From NCBI GenBank assembly GCA_051011595.1, contig JBPCTQ010000123.1, positions 1 to 6,591 on the forward strand: DNA of 6,591 bases, written 5' to 3'. Each line of letters opens with the position of its first letter. Position 1 is the stretch's first letter. Origin of the DNA: JAOUEE01 sp051011595. Its GTDB lineage: Bacteria; Actinomycetota; Acidimicrobiia; Acidimicrobiales; SHLQ01. Position numbers and translations under genes: made by a program. Under the pieces are notes generated by a model. It saw nothing but the letters and a program-made list of their open reading frames with translations. It was not told the DNA's origin and made no database searches. Shown in pieces: positions 6,491 to 6,591 of the stretch.

Positions 6491-6591
6491 TCACCCCGCC
6501 ACCCCGAACTGGCGGTCCAGCGCGTCAAAGGTGACGCGTTCCACCGCCAGTTCGGACCGGTAGCGGTTCTGGCGGTACAGCGCGTCATAGG
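6491..6591 (-). CDS. C-terminal fragment of an unidentified protein, 5' part off the window
   Basis: On the minus strand a frame open from the right edge ends at TGA (6493-6491), giving 32 residues. It begins YDALYRQNRYRSELAV and ends FDALDRQFGVAG. It is hydrophilic, with GC-rich third positions (mostly C or G) as in the neighbouring genes, which supports real coding. YDALYRQ and FDALDRQ repeat at a 20-residue interval, mirrored in the DNA as a 60-base repeat. The stop faces the ACAD-3 stop across 4 bases, the same spacing as the other convergent junction here. I do not recognise the family. The fragment is too short to assign, and a chance open frame cannot be excluded. Confidence 0.55.
   Translation of the reverse strand, partial: YDALYRQNRYRSELAVERVTFDALDRQFGVAG
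6504..6555. repeat. 52-base imperfect palindrome just after ACAD-3
   Basis: Outer arms CCGAACTGGCGGT (6504-6516) and ACCGCCAGTTCGG (6543-6555) are perfectly complementary over 13 bases. Inner arms CGCGTCA (6521-6527) and TGACGCG (6532-6538) pair around an AAGG loop, with one further A-T pair and one G-T pair outside them. Only a 2x2 mismatch (CC against CC, at 6517-6518 and 6541-6542) breaks the stem. All arms share one centre, so a single hairpin of 22 pairs forms. It starts 17 bases after the ACAD-3 stop and could end that transcript despite lacking a T-tract. It lies inside the 3' end of the convergent coding fragment. Confidence 0.85.
6506..6591. repeat. 60-base-period direct repeat, second copy cut by the window edge
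   Basis: The 26 bases at 6506-6531 recur at 6566-6591 with 22 identities; both share CTGGCGGT and CAGCGCGTCA. The spacing is exactly 60 bases (20 codons), which keeps the minus-strand reading frame and gives the protein repeat FDALDRQ/YDALYRQ. The second copy is cut by the window edge in the loop of what would be a second hairpin, so whether further copies follow is unknown. Confidence 0.75.

Noticed and set aside
6504..6591. Start of a CRISPR array or an integron attC site
   Set aside because: The two copies differ at 4 of 26 bases, the 34-base interval is itself largely the other half of the palindrome rather than a unique spacer, the frame is preserved, and no cas gene, integrase or attC R-box motif is seen.

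Overview
The window is a GC-rich stretch of about 6.6 kb, densely coded on both strands. GTG starts are common (three of the five visible start codons), genes overlap by 4 bases (ATGA, GTGA), and start sites have short or absent leaders. Together with the FadE/FadD gene types, this points to a high-GC actinobacterium. Acidimicrobiia-like is my guess, but nothing here proves it. No rRNA, tRNA, insertion sequence, phage gene or CRISPR array is visible.

Layout, left to right. (1) Positions 1-1043, minus strand: a large-subunit-type acyl-CoA dehydrogenase (ACAD-1), cut by the left edge. (2) A 55-base divergent promoter region. (3) 1099-2112, plus strand: a zinc-dependent medium-chain alcohol dehydrogenase, overlapping by 4 bases with (4) 2109-2546, plus: a small VOC/glyoxalase-fold protein with an intact metal triad. 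(5) Facing it across 4 bases, 2551-4188, minus: a FadD19-like acyl-CoA synthetase, overlapping by 4 bases with the gene upstream of it, (6) 4185-5228, minus: a short acyl-CoA dehydrogenase subunit that appears to lack a catalytic base. (7) A 76-base divergent promoter region. (8) 5305-6486, plus: a second large-subunit-type acyl-CoA dehydrogenase (ACAD-3), paralogous to ACAD-1. (9) After another 4-base convergent gap, 6491-6591, minus: the last 32 codons of an unidentified gene, carrying a 52-base palindrome and one copy-and-a-half of a 60-base repeat.

The genes form a catabolic module. The synthetase activates a carboxylic acid as its CoA thioester. The large and small dehydrogenase subunits probably assemble as the heteromeric alpha2beta2 ACADs known from actinobacterial sterol side-chain degradation, and introduce an alpha,beta double bond. 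The alcohol dehydrogenase and VOC protein supply an alcohol/aldehyde step and a metal-dependent step on the same or a related compound. The synthetase family and the split ACADs suggest a bulky substrate (steroid side chain, terpenoid or similar), but the substrate cannot be read from the sequence. I see no wholly new system. The most unusual items are the coding palindrome and repeat at the right edge, two large ACAD subunits around one small subunit, and the ADH-VOC pair of unknown substrate.
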